Source of the DNA: Irpex lacteus
Taxonomy: Eukaryota > Basidiomycota > Agaricomycetes > Polyporales > Irpicaceae
Length of the DNA stretch: 64,000 nt
Assembly (NCBI GenBank): GCA_001986395.2
Contig: MQVO02000018.1
Span: 558,001-622,000, forward strand
Direction: 5' to 3'
The notes under the pieces are model-generated. The model searched no databases and was not told the DNA's origin. It saw only the letters and a list, made by a program, of their open reading frames with translations. Of this stretch, positions 43,482-54,256 are shown piece by piece; positions within the stretch are counted from its first letter, which is position 1; each line of letters opens with the position of its first letter. The position numbers and the translations under genes are program-made.

Positions 43482-44155
43482 TCATCGTAATAGGTTCTGT
43501 CAGCGTATGACCTGTGTGGGAAGTCGCCCACTCTGAGTCATGGTCTCGTGCACTGCTGTGACGTCTTTCACCTTCGATGCTTTCTTCTGCTGTACTCTAC
43601 ATTACGCCATAAACTTTGCTGGGGATCTTTTATCGTGGATTGCTCTGTAGCTCTATCATTATTAGCGTTTGCGTTTTCCTTGCGAGCCGGTATATAATAC
43701 TATCACCTGCCTCTGCCTGCTCCATGCGTAACGAAGCTGTGCACATGTAGCTTTTGCCTTTTCTCGTGGGGGGATCGATGCGCTGTGCTCATGTCCACCG
43801 CCTCGCGCACACTTTATTTATAACATGACTCTGACCCCTGACATGTCTGACATAGCATCGTGGTTACTGTGCCAAAATCTCTGAGTCAAGCGATACGTAC
43901 TGCAATGCATGTACAGCCTCTCCGAGGGTCCTATCTTCAAGCACCGCAGCGCCCAACTCCATACACAGCAGCACATTTTCTGAATTTGATCAATTCATTG
44001 TTCTGCCGCCAAGGGCGGAGGGGTTCCTGTCTCCCGAGGCGGTATATATAGGGGGAAGGTGCAGACGCCACCAACCCATTACACCATCAGATCCTGCTAG
44101 ATCTCCCTCGACCTCCTTTCTTTACACCACCACCACTTACAGCTACCAAATCGCA
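43482..44155. other. intergenic region
   Basis: About 670 bases between SPT7 and the penta-EF-hand gene. A TATATATAGG element at 44043-44052 lies about 110 bases before the next ATG. No gene seen. Confidence 0.55.
44043..44052 (+). promoter_or_regulatory. TATA element of penta-EF-hand gene
   Basis: TATATATAGG, about 105 bases upstream of the ATG at 44156, followed by a C-rich leader. Confidence 0.45.
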
Positions 44156-45200
44156 ATGTCTTACGGAGGTGTAAGTAATGGATTCCTTTATCGCTGCTTG
44201 TAGATATTGACGATCTCTCATGCAGTACGGAGGAGGCTACGGAGGACCCCCACAGGGTGGCGGATACGGAGGAGGATATGGAGGAGGCGGAGGCGGAGGT
44301 TATGGCGCACCACCACCTCCTGGATATGGCGGTGGACCTGGAGGATTCCAAACTGCAGCCCCGCAAGGCCCTCCCCCTGGTGCCGATCCTCAGTAAGTCC
44401 CTTTTGCTCATCGCGTCCCGACATCGTATTGATCGTCGACCACGAACCCGTCGTAGACTTTGGAACTGGTTCGCTGCCGTCGATACAGACAGATCGAGTC
44501 ATATTTCTGCCCCCGAACTACGTACGTCTTTCATTTTACAGCCACGAGGCGTCGTGGTTGTGCGTGTCATATCTGTGGCTCTCAGGCTAATGTTTGATCA
44601 TATGATCTATAGAGAAGGCACTCATTAATGGTGACTGGTCGCCCTTTGACCTCGACACGGTGAAGTTGTTGATGTCGATCTTCGTGCGTTACATTGCCTT
44701 TCCATTCTCGGACGGTCAGCTCACAGATATGATACTCTAGGACACGGATCGCAGCGGGACGATTGGCTTCAACGAATTCGCCGGATTGTGGAAGTACATC
44801 AAGGATTGGCAGAACGTCTTCAGGCACTTCGACCGGGATCGCTCAGGATCCATCGACGGCCACGAACTGCACCAAGCTCTCTCCCAATTCGGCTACAACC
44901 TCTCTCCTCAACTGCTGCACCTCGTAGAGCAGAAGTACGGTAAGCATCCCTGATCGCATGTCTATCATCAAGTACGGAAGTTGACCGCTCTACCCGACAT
45001 GCGGGGTAGATATCAAAGTAGCCTCAGGTGTACAAATGCCAGGGTCCCCTCCGCCCGGAATCTCATTCGACCGCTTCGTGCGCGCGTGCGTCGTTATCAA
45101 GACCTTGACGGAGTCGTTCCAGCGACTCGACACCGACCGCGATGGATGGATCCAAATCAACTACGATCAGTTCATGAGCACCGTCCTCAGCGCACCTTGA
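44156..45200 (+). CDS. PEF1: penta-EF-hand calcium-binding protein (peflin/ALG-2 type)
   Basis: Calcium sensor of the ALG-2/peflin family, which works at membranes and the ER exit-site/ESCRT interface in other eukaryotes; the yeast homologue is Pef1. Exons 44156-44170, 44226-44392, 44457-44521, 44613-44683, 44741-44939, 45010-45200; 235 residues. The N-terminal 55 residues are a Gly/Tyr/Pro-rich disordered region (YGGGYGGPPQGGGYGG), usual for the family. EF-hand loops are seen at DTDRSSHISAPE, DTDRSGTIGFNE, DRDRSGSIDGHE and DTDRDGWIQINYD; the fifth, degenerate hand lies in between (YDIKVASGVQMPG, FDRFVRACV). Exon 1 codes only five residues. Assignment is firm. Confidence 0.93.
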
Positions 45201-45849
45201 GCGTGTACCTCGTCTGTTTAACGTGGTTTTCCCCTCGACGAACCTGACTTGACTTGTATACCTGGCCCGGCCACTGCGATTACGATTCATCATATGTACA
45301 TCTACGATTGCTGTACTGAAGTAAATCAAGTTCCCCAAATTGTAGTAATCCGCTCGATTAACATGTAAACCTATGCGTACTTCTTTTTATGTATCGTGTT
45401 TCGGTTCACCACCTCCCGGGTTGTTTTGTAAACCACCTCGGAGCGCCGCCTTCTGAGCGGATCAGTCGAGTGCGTGGGAATTTGACCCGCCCTCCCTCCA
45501 GCTTCTCCCTCTTGCCTTCTCCAGTAATCATCAGCTTACTACGCCCGCTGCTGCGCAAACATCATACTGCGCACTGCGCATATTTCCAGTGCACATGTTT
45601 GCTTGAATGACGTCTTCCACCACGCTCCCACTGACATTCAATAACTACTTGTCAAAACGACTGTGGATGGCGCCTTCATCAATTCAACACCCGCTATCGT
45701 AGTGGCGACTCTGCGGCACCGACACCGTACCATATGGCTACATGCAGCCTTGAAGGGCTGCCCTGACCACTGCGGAGTCACACCAACCAACCACATATAA
45801 AGCGAGGGACCTCAGATTATCTCTGGAACAAGCCTCACAGTTCATCAAC
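45201..45849. other. intergenic region
   Basis: About 650 bases. TATAAA at 45796-45801 is 49 bases upstream of the next ATG, so the leader of the hydrolase gene is short. No gene seen. Confidence 0.55.
45796..45801 (+). promoter_or_regulatory. TATA element of beta-lactamase-like gene
   Basis: TATAAA within CACATATAAAGCG, 49 bases before the start codon at 45850. Confidence 0.5.
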
Positions 45850-47902
45850 ATGGGAAGTACACTTCTCAAGGCGGCACTCAAGCTCTTCTCCCTCTCCTTC
45901 TCCGTGACGCTAGTACTGGCCCAACAGCAACACTTCGCAACCAATGAACGGATTGCACTTACACCGGCAGTTAGGAAGTTCATCGACGACACTCGCCTTG
46001 ATCCTGGTAGCGAGGTCGTCGGTCTTTCCGTTGCTGTTATACACCCAGATGGCAGGGTCGAATTGGAAGGGTTTGGGAATAAGACTGAGTTAGGTGAAGG
46101 TGTCGGGCCTGACGTACGTTCCCCCTTCCCTCCTACTATATCATCGTACCCCAACTGACCCGCCTGCAGACCCTATTCGTACTAGGTTCAACATCAAAAG
46201 CCTTCGCAGCCGCGTCCCTCGGCATCCTCATAGACGACTTCGCGCAGGGGAAGAACGTTACGTCTCTCCCTGATGGGTTGGAGACGTTTGATTGGCATAC
46301 GAAGGTGAAGGATTTGTTGCCTGGGGATTGGGAGTTGATGGATGAGTGGGCGAGCGAGAAGGCGTCGGTGAGGGATGTGTTGGCGCATGTGTCTGGGTTG
46401 TCGAGGTAAGCTGCTTCCTGCTTGAATGAATTCTTGAAGGTATTGATATTGAATTTGTGGCTTGTAGGCATGATCTTCAGTATCAGAGGGACGACTCGGC
46501 GAGGGATGTCGTACGGAGGCTGAGACATCTGCGACCTACCTGGGAGCTTCGAGAGCAATACCACTACAACAACCAGGTCCGTACTATCCCTCACACATCT
46601 CTCCACCTCACCTCACTAACTAACAAACCCTATCCGGATAGATGTACATCCTCGCATCCCACATCATCGCGACCTACTCCGGCCTCCCCTACACCCAATT
46701 CGTCAAACAACGCATATTCACCCCGCTCCGTATGTCCACAAGCACATACAGCCAGACCGAGGCGTCCGAGCGTGGATTGCTGACGCAGTTCTTCAACGCC
46801 GAGGGGCGCAGAATACCGTTTTGGTATCCTGAGTACTCGGAGGAAATGATCGCTGGAGCGGGAGGCGTTATTTCTAGTGTGCATGATTTGGTAGGTGGAG
46901 GAGTGTTCAATGGATAAAGGAGTGTTCGCGTGGCTTATGCGATGGCTGTTTGATAGGTTCAATGGGTCAAGTTGCATTTGAATGAAGGCGTCGATCCTGT
47001 TAGCAACGAGACTATCATTTCCAAGTCGTCGTTTGAAGCGGTTACATCGGGGTGGTCGCTTATGAGCCATAAAGGCCCTTCACCTGGTCGTTCTTTCGAG
47101 GCGTACGGCCATGGTTGGAGCAGACATACACGAGATGGTTACGAGGTCAGCTGGTTGTTTCTTATTACCCAGTATCTGCTGTGCTAATGGCCAGTTATAG
47201 ATTGTAAGCCACGATGGAGGTCTCCCGGGAACTTCCTCTCAAGTCGCGTTCTTACCTGGAGATGGTGTCGGCGTTGTTGTCCTGAGTAACACCAGCAATA
47301 GAGGCACTCAGACATCGAACATCCTCTATCGCATCTTGGAAGAGTTGCTCGGGATATCTCGGGCTACCTCAGAATCCATCGGGTCGAATATTGTGAAAGC
47401 TGCCCCTGCTTCACCTCTAGAGCAAACTAACGACAGCGAACAAGTGCTTCCTATTGACGCGTACGCTGGAGTATACTACGACCCTGCATACTACAATATC
47501 ACCTTCTGCGACCCACACGTCCCCTCTTCCACCGCCACTTCCAAATGCCAACAACTATTCGAAGTATTCAGCCACTTCGAAGACGTCAAAGCCTCAAACG
47601 ATACACTCTACGTGTCTCTCAGCAGCTTCTGGACACACCAAGCGCGTCTTCATCGCATCGAGGGCAACCACTTCCAGCTGCAGCCGACCTTCCTGTTCCC
47701 AGAAGGTTACGGCCTGGATACAAGCCCGCTGGAGTTGTATGAGGCTGGATCGTTTAATTCGAGTGTGGAGTTTGTGGTGGAGGATGGGAGGGTTGTTGGG
47801 TTCGCTTTGGATAGTTCTGATGTCGATCCGGCGCAGGTATTTAGGGAGAGGGGAGAGGGTGTTAGGGATGCCGCTGATGTGTGGTTTGACAAAGTCCTTT
47901 GA
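45850..47902 (+). CDS. secreted serine hydrolase, class C beta-lactamase-like
   Basis: Member of the serine beta-lactamase-like/penicillin-binding-protein-fold family, which in fungi are esterases, peptidases or lactonases rather than antibiotic-resistance enzymes. Exons 45850-46113, 46170-46405, 46468-46576, 46642-46890, 46957-47145, 47201-47902; 582 residues. Signal peptide about 1-24 (LFSLSFSVTLVLAQ). Catalytic S95-x-x-K98 in LGSTSKAF, a Tyr-containing YHYNNQMY motif as the YxN equivalent, AGAGGVISSVHDLVQWVKLHL and the third motif SHDGGLPG (HxGG type), then VVVLSNT. A C-terminal extension of about 190 residues (from DAYAGVYYDPAYYNITF) resembles the beta-barrel module attached to many such enzymes. 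Several N-glycosylation sites fit secretion. Substrate unknown. Confidence 0.88.
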
Positions 47903-48093
47903 TTAGGGCTCTGTATTTATATGTATGGAATACTTATCAGTTTGAGTCTCCCTCAAAATGAGCGCCTGACGGACACGGTCACCTGATCACAGACGCGCAA
48001 ACATTAAGTCGTGTTCTTGTGCCTGGATCTTGAAATTGAAAGCTTGAACGTTGAACTTGTCTCGAACCATCATCTCCTTCAGAGACTCCAGTC
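47903..48093. other. short intergenic region
   Basis: About 190 bases between two plus-strand genes. No feature seen. Confidence 0.6.
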
Positions 48094-49621
48094 ATGATAT
48101 TTGCCTCATCAAAGGATTATACACAGAAAGCCACCGACCATCTAGTGGTGTTCAGATATGAGGAACGACGACTTCTTCTCCCCTTGCCCGACACCTACGA
48201 GGTATGTAGAACTTAGGTTCCCTCGACACGATAGAACGAGACTGATTTGTCGTGAAAGGATGCAGTCCATGTAGCGAAAGAAGAGTTTCAGCTTTTGGGC
48301 AACTCTACGGTTTCGTTTGAAACACGAGAGCTTCCAGGGTGCGATGGAGAGGCGGTTGAGATACATCCACGGACGTGGACAGTTATTACTCCAATCCTCG
48401 CTCAAATCACAGTCAAAGTGCAAGATGGGTCCCCAAGTAAGTCCCAGGCTATCCGTTTTATTGGTGCATGCATCTAACATTCAGAAGGTGGTTCAAATGT
48501 AGTCCAACGACTGGCCAGCGAAGCCCCTACCCTCCCAGACGATTCACAACGCGAGGCCACACCCACAGCCAGAGGAAAATCCAAAGAAAGCACTCCAGGG
48601 AGGGACGACCAACCCGCTGCTGTCTCCCGCATCCGCAAGAGACCGTCCATGGCGGGTCCCGCAGCAAACGGCGCACCGAGAAAGTCCATAGTTCGTCTGT
48701 CAATCTCGGGAGTTAAAGAAGAGAACGTGCCCCGTCCCTCGGCGGCAAAGCCATTTATCAACCCCTTTGCCGGCGCTGCTTCCTCTTATCCTCGCGCAGA
48801 GCTTACTGGTAGTCGTGCAGCAGCTACACCTCCTCCGTCTGCCCAGCAGCTGAACACGCATGAAGAAGATGGAGAGGAAGAGGAGGAGGAAGTCTTGAAG
48901 TCGCCTAGGAAGGGCAAGAGCGCGCGGAAGCGCGTCATGTCGGATGATGAGTTGGAGTATGAAGAGATCGAGGCTCCTCAGTCGAGCGAGGAAGGCCGAG
49001 GCGCGAGTGTTCGAGCGTCGTCGTCGAACGGTGGTCGTGCTAGTGCTTTGGTGACGCCTAAGCAAGAACGGGCTGCTAAGAAAGCTCGCACGCCGCCTAG
49101 GGAGCTGGAGCATAGTCCTACGTCTACAGGTACGTGCCGCTACGATGTGGTGTGGCGGTTTACTGACGGGAGATGATGTTGAGTAGCTTTAGCGAGGCCG
49201 GCGGAGAGGATCGTGAACCCGTCTGAGACGTGCTTGATCACTGTTGATTATGACGATGGGAGCGAGGTGTGCTCGTCTACGTTTAAGACGAAGGGGAGGC
49301 ATAGTGTGCATAAGGTGCTCATGACGGTGTGTAAGACGTTTGGGATTGAGGATCTTTATCCTAGGTGTGTTCTCTCTTCCATCCTCCATCTGTACTTTTC
49401 CTCTCGTTTCGCCACGGAAAATCTGAAGCTGACGATCGACTGGTAGGGTGAACCTAGTACGCATCATAACGGACAGCACGGACGACCCGTCGTACGAAGG
49501 CAACGACGTGATAGAGCAGCGGTTCACGTGTCCGAGGGCGAGTACTATGACGCAGGTGGGGGCGCATGATGGGGCGCGGTTTGCCGTTGAGGTTTTTGAG
49601 GATGAGTCGGATACTGCTTAG
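48094..49621 (+). CDS. hypothetical protein with disordered middle, 427 residues
   Basis: Exons 48094-48201, 48259-48436, 48485-49129, 49187-49364, 49447-49621. Two apparently folded ends flank a long low-complexity region. The N-terminal part (DHLVVFRYEERRLLLPLPDTYEDAVHVAKEEFQL) reads like a ubiquitin-like or PB1-like beta-grasp segment. The middle has SP/RK-rich stretches, an acidic EEDGEEEEEEV run and basic patches (KSARKRVMSDDE), which suggest a nuclear protein. The C-terminal part (CLITVDYDDGSEVCSSTFKTKGRHSVHKVLMTVCKTFGIEDLYPRVNLVRII) looks like a second small alpha/beta domain. No name could be given. Every splice junction keeps the frame, so the model itself is sound. Confidence 0.75.
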
Positions 49622-50727
49622 GATGTTTTGGATGAGGTGATGGAGAACATGAAACCGTATGTATCTGTTCGTATTTTTTGACTAGGTAAGTATACTTTTA
49701 TGCGGGTGGTTGAATTTGAATGTGAGATCGCTCATTGTATGTGCCAGTTTTGATTTCCAATTACCTTGTTGTTCGTAACTAAATCGGTACGTATCTTCGT
49801 AATCGAAGTTGATATGCAATTGCTCATTTGTCTCTTCCAGATTTGATTTCGCTTTTGATAATCCAATATCACAGTGTGTGAGATCACGAGGTCGTATTAT
49901 CCGACATGTACTGGCAAGAGGTAAATGATGTTTACGCGGCGGCAATTCGACATCGGTAACGTTCAGTCCTACATATTCCACTTTTCTAACTCGTAACTGA
50001 AGACGAGATATTTATCATGCATCGTCGACGTTGTTGAGCTCTACCATACCAGTAACGTGCTTCCCAAACGGTGAATATAGACCAGTCGTGGTTGGCTGAA
50101 ATCTGACATAGGCGACAAGGTGGAGCACGTATCCGGTATTTCTCACGACGATTCCCCTGCCCTGCCGCAGTGCGAAGGAGGCGTGACGATATTTCCCGTG
50201 GATTATCCTGTCAAGGATCAATCGCTTGTCTGGAACGGGGTATGTCATCGGATTCTTGGTAGGATGATTCTGAGTTGATCATGCAATACCAGGCATCCTT
50301 TGTATGAGCAACTTCATATGTCGTCAAATAAGCTTGACATCGGACCGTCGATTGTATAGAAAACAACACGTCTGTTTAATGGCAATCACGTCAATCATCC
50401 CGTGAGTACTCTCTGTTCTCTCGCCGATACAGATTCTAATGTCGTTTACAACCGACAAAAGTCCTATACTTCGGATTCTCCTACAGTGTGATTAACTATG
50501 TGCTTCTTTGCAAGGAACCACCAATCCATTCGTTGGCTTGGCAGACTTGGCATCGCAGTCAATGAAATGACGCACGACGGAACATGCAAGAAGGATCGAA
50601 AATGCCTCATAACGCACGACGGAGGGAAAGTATTTATAGGACTCGGTGAGGCATTTTGTTCCGTTCAGGTTCACTGCCAGTGACTGGTCGAACAGGAAAA
50701 CTCACCACGACTCGGACTGGTTTCACC
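49622..50727. other. intergenic region upstream of AA9 gene
   Basis: About 1.1 kb. Two minus-strand open frames of 77 and 99 codons (50015-50248, 49682-49981) have some protein-like stretches, but no start context, splice links or known motif, so they are not called. TATTTATA at 50631-50638 is the likely promoter element of the AA9 gene. Confidence 0.45.
50631..50638 (+). promoter_or_regulatory. TATA-like element of AA9 gene
   Basis: TATTTATA, about 90 bases before the start codon at 50728. Confidence 0.4.
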
Positions 50728-51685
50728 ATGAAGCTATCTCTCCTTTCCACTCTTTCCCTCCTGGCAATTGGTGCCAATGCCCACTGTCAGTACCACACTT
50801 CGCCCACATCACTCGAGATTCTGTATGCTGATTTTGCGCTCGTGCAGTTACTATGCAGTACCTCTGGATAAACGGCGTTGACCAAGGTCTGAACACCGAC
50901 CTCCGTGTCCCACCCAGCAACAACCCCGTCACGGACGTGACGTCTACGGACCTCACCTGCAACGTCAACGGCCTTTCGGGTGCTGGTGTCAGCACTGCTA
51001 CCATCCCTGCCGGTGCCACCGTCACTTTCGAATGGCACCAGCACGCTCAGCGTACCGGCGAGGACGCCATCTCTGGTGGACATAAGGGTCCCGTCCAGGT
51101 CTACGTTGCGAAAGCACCGTCGACGGCTGCGGAGTTCGATGGTCAAGGCCCTGTTTGGACCAAGATCTACTCGTCTGGTCTGCTTGACCCACAGACACAG
51201 GAGTGGGCGACTGATGTCGTTAATGCTACGAACGGAAAGCACAGCGTGACTATCCCGGCTTCGCTGCCCGCCGGCGAGTACCTGCTTCGTGCGGAAATCG
51301 TCAGTTGTTTCCTCATCGATGGAAATCATTGTATGTGACTTACCCGACATTGATTCGTAGATCGCTCTTCACGTTGCACAGTCCTACCCTGGCGCTCAAT
51401 TTGTGCGTCTGCTTTCTTATTCTCCCTCCACGACCATGCACTCATGAGATGTGTGTAAAACAGTACATTGGCTGTGCTCAAGCCAAGATCACCGGCGGTG
51501 GTAGTGCTAACCCACCGAAGATTTCTCTTCCAGGAGACTACCAGGGCAGCGACCCCGGCATCACCGTCAACATTTACAACAACCTCCAGAGCTACACTGC
51601 GTGAGTCACGGTTCAAAGCTTCTTCTTCTGTGGTTTACTGAGTACGTCTTCATCTAGCCCCGGTGGCCCTGTCTGGTCTGGGTAA
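50728..51685 (+). CDS. AA9 lytic polysaccharide monooxygenase
   Basis: Secreted copper enzyme that oxidatively cleaves cellulose or related beta-glucans. Exons 50728-50785, 50848-51299, 51361-51402, 51464-51600, 51658-51685; 238 residues. The signal peptide ends ...GANA, so the mature protein begins with the copper-binding His (residue 19, HFTMQYLWINGVDQG). The second histidine of the brace is in SGGHKGPVQVY (residue 98, mature 80). EYLLRAEI, then the QFY motif (GAQFYIGCAQAKI) with the axial Tyr, and the family-typical SLPGDYQGSDPGI ... VWSG C-terminus. There is no CBM1 or linker. The first intron falls inside the codon just after His1, an arrangement common in AA9 genes. Regioselectivity cannot be told. 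Confidence 0.97.
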
Positions 51686-52588
51686 ATGCGTCTACTCATA
51701 AGTAGTTTGATTTATATCATATGGTCAAGATCTGGTCAAGGACAGGCGTACTTGATCCTTTTCAGGGGTCGACACGACTAGGTAAAAACTGTTTTGTATA
51801 CATAGTCTCGAGGAACTCGCACTTCATCAATAGTATGATTCAATCTCCACGAGGTCTCTGAGAAGTATACATCTGAGAACGAAAGGAACGACCGCTATGT
51901 CATTCTAGTTCACTGCAATGTGCATCAAATAAGGTCATGGATCGTTACCGTACAATCTCAACTGGGCCGCATCTCGATCGTGACCGACAAAACTCATGCG
52001 CCAGATACCCAGGTAACACTTGCTGTTGGTACGGTCAAAAAAGTAGTTTCCTTGCGGTTCGACGACCTTGAGACAACTTGACATCGCCGACGATAGAATC
52101 GCCAACGAGTTTCGCGAACAAGGGCATATTTCGGCGTCTATCTAATCGTACCAGACGCCGAATAATTTCTTCGTATGGTAATTCTTGTCCCTAACCTCCA
52201 CCATCATTGTCACGGTTTTGCGCGAAGGAATACAAAGCACCTCAGGTTCGGAGCACATCTCGGCCACTGACGTATTGTCGCCTTGGATACAAGAGGGCAC
52301 CCGTAGTCATGACGCACTCAAGTGGACCTTTATCTTGATCGATCCTTGGGCTTTATCGTCGATCCTCCTTGTGCAGTCCTGTAAGTGCTCCTACTGTCGT
52401 AGATTCACTTGCATAGCTTTGCTACCATGGTTACATTGTCGTACGCCACATCTACAATGACTGAGGTGTATATCGCCTCCAAAATCGGCTGGCTCTACTT
52501 TGGCTGGCTTGGTATATGACTCCTCCAGCGATATAGGATCTATCTCCGTCTCCCCGTCTCGCGACGAATCATCCTACCATATTGAACA
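51686..52588. other. intergenic region
   Basis: About 900 bases between the AA9 gene and the small membrane protein gene. Open frames here (for example 52185-52460) lack coding character; no repeat or RNA gene seen. Confidence 0.5.
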
Positions 52589-53548
52589 ATGGCTGTGATG
52601 CGCGACTGGGGACGTCGACTAGAATATCTCCATCCCACATACCTCGTCGCTGTATCTCTTGTCGCAGCTCTGTTCAACTGGCGAGCCGTCAGCACGAAGT
52701 CACCTGAGGAGCATATCGTCGAGGCGTGGTGGACGAGTACTTTGGATCCTATTGCGAGGACGCAGAAGGTGAGTAATAAGTGGTTCCGGCCGGTTTTTCA
52801 TCCGCCTGCGTATCGGTGAGTCTTTAATTCAACCTGATACAAGTAATCGGTGCGTTCTGAACTTTGATTTTGGGCGTTGTGCAGATGTGTTCGTGTGAAG
52901 CTGTTCTCGGGAGACATCTCGAGGATGATGGATGACATCTGCTTGTTCTCCGACTTCTATCTCGACGAAGGCGGGAATCTCAATCTGAGCCTGGTCAGGA
53001 AGACGTGGAATCTTGATCGTATACAGGTAGACATCTATCATATCTCCCGGGATCGAGTAGAAGAGGTCTAACACTCTCTTCAGGCGGCGGTCTACTCTCC
53101 TGAGAAGGGTCTCAAGCTTTTCATGCTGGATAGTATGGACGTGATGCCTGCGCGGCATGTAGATGCACTCAAAGGCCGTGATGGGTGTATTCGCATTATT
53201 GGTGGGCCTATGAGGATATTACGTTGTCTCCAGATCTGTTGTTGATTATCTGGTTGTATGCAGAGGTCCCATCGCAATCCACAATCAAGCTTCGTGACCA
53301 TCGTGCACGGCTGGTGGGGTTACTACCACGTATGCCGTCGCTGTGGCACACCTGGGTTGTGTTCGTCTTCCTGATGTTCATCTGGCTTGTTTACTTCTGG
53401 TATTATGGCCCATGGCAAACAGCTGTCTTCCAAGGTTCTTCACGTGAGCCCTCGCTATATATGTTCTCCCACGCAGCTGCCGTGGAAATCACTTTGACAC
53501 CATCGTTCTCCAGATCTTTTTACCGTCCACTGGCTTCTTGCTACCTAG
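52589..53548 (+). CDS. hypothetical membrane protein, about 254 residues, with frame break
   Basis: Exons 52589-52815, 52885-53026, 53084-53443 and 53514-53548. A first hydrophobic segment (YLVAVSLVAALFNW) is followed by a polar domain (RVKLFSGDISRMMDDICLFSDFYLDEGGNLNLSLVRKTWN, then SPEKGLKLFMLDSMDVMPARHVDALKG), and a strongly hydrophobic C-terminal helix (VVFVFLMFIWLVYFWYYG). The second half is in the next frame: the change falls at GATGGGTGTATT (53180-53191) and is explained by one missing G in the run 53183-53185. With that base the exons sum to 765, a multiple of three. Without it the protein ends at a TGA soon after, losing the last helix. No family recognised; two membrane anchors with a loop between them is the main visible property. 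Confidence 0.55.
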
Positions 53549-54256
53549 TCCCTGATTATTTACCACTTGCTTCCTTCAGTTTTTGATCATGCCCATGATA
53601 CGCCTCTCAGTGCTCATCACATAATCCATGCCTTATGCTTTCTCTCCTACCTTCTTATCTTATGATATTGCTATGTACTACTTACTTTCTCTGGATACAT
53701 CTGTCTCGTCCTGAACCAAACCTATGGCGATCAGACCCTAACGCGACTCAGCGCTCTCAAGATAGCATCACGTGGGCGTGTGTGGGGTATCGGTCCGACA
53801 AATGTTTTAGCGGGGTAGGGCGGGTTTCACAACGTCCACAAACTCAACTCCGTCGTCGCGGACACCCTCGTCGTCGACAGTTGTCGGCATTGATGCAATC
53901 CACCAGTGAAATCTGCCATTCGCTGCTGTTCTACATCACACGTTTTGACGCTAAGAGGTTGAACAGTATTGCACCACGTGCATCGCTGCCAGTGGTCTTG
54001 CTATCTCGGCCAATGCCGAGCAGCCGACAGCGAGACAAGACTGCATATATCTCCTCAGACCACGACCACCACCTACGACGACCAAAACAACGCCAAAAGA
54101 CACGACGGAGTCGAGGACGCGCGTATATGACACCGGAGTGGTCTACGATACCCTAAGTAATACTTTCAGTGCGTCCAACTGGGCACTTTACAGAAACTGA
54201 TCTAAACACGTACAACACAGTTCACTCCTTAATTTTCCTCGCGCTCCTTCTCTGCC
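53549..54256. other. intergenic region
   Basis: About 700 bases. A 5' leader rich in CT precedes the RhoGAP gene. Open frames here (for example 53635-54156) have biased composition without recognisable motifs. No gene called. Confidence 0.5.

Noticed and set aside
44207..44590. 127-codon Arg/Trp-rich frame over the penta-EF-hand gene
   Set aside because: It is a frame-shifted reading of the Gly/Tyr-rich exon 2 of that gene.
45850..47902. Calling the beta-lactamase-like gene an antibiotic-resistance gene
   Set aside because: Fungal members with this signal peptide and C-terminal barrel module are general serine hydrolases; nothing in the sequence indicates beta-lactam hydrolysis.
49682..50248. 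Two minus-strand open frames of 99 and 77 codons
   Set aside because: Some protein-like stretches, but no splice link between them, no motif and no promoter element; chance frames are as likely.
53635..54156. 173-codon open frame upstream of the RhoGAP gene
   Set aside because: Composition is Ser/Arg-rich without motifs, and it overlaps the presumed leader and promoter of the RhoGAP gene.
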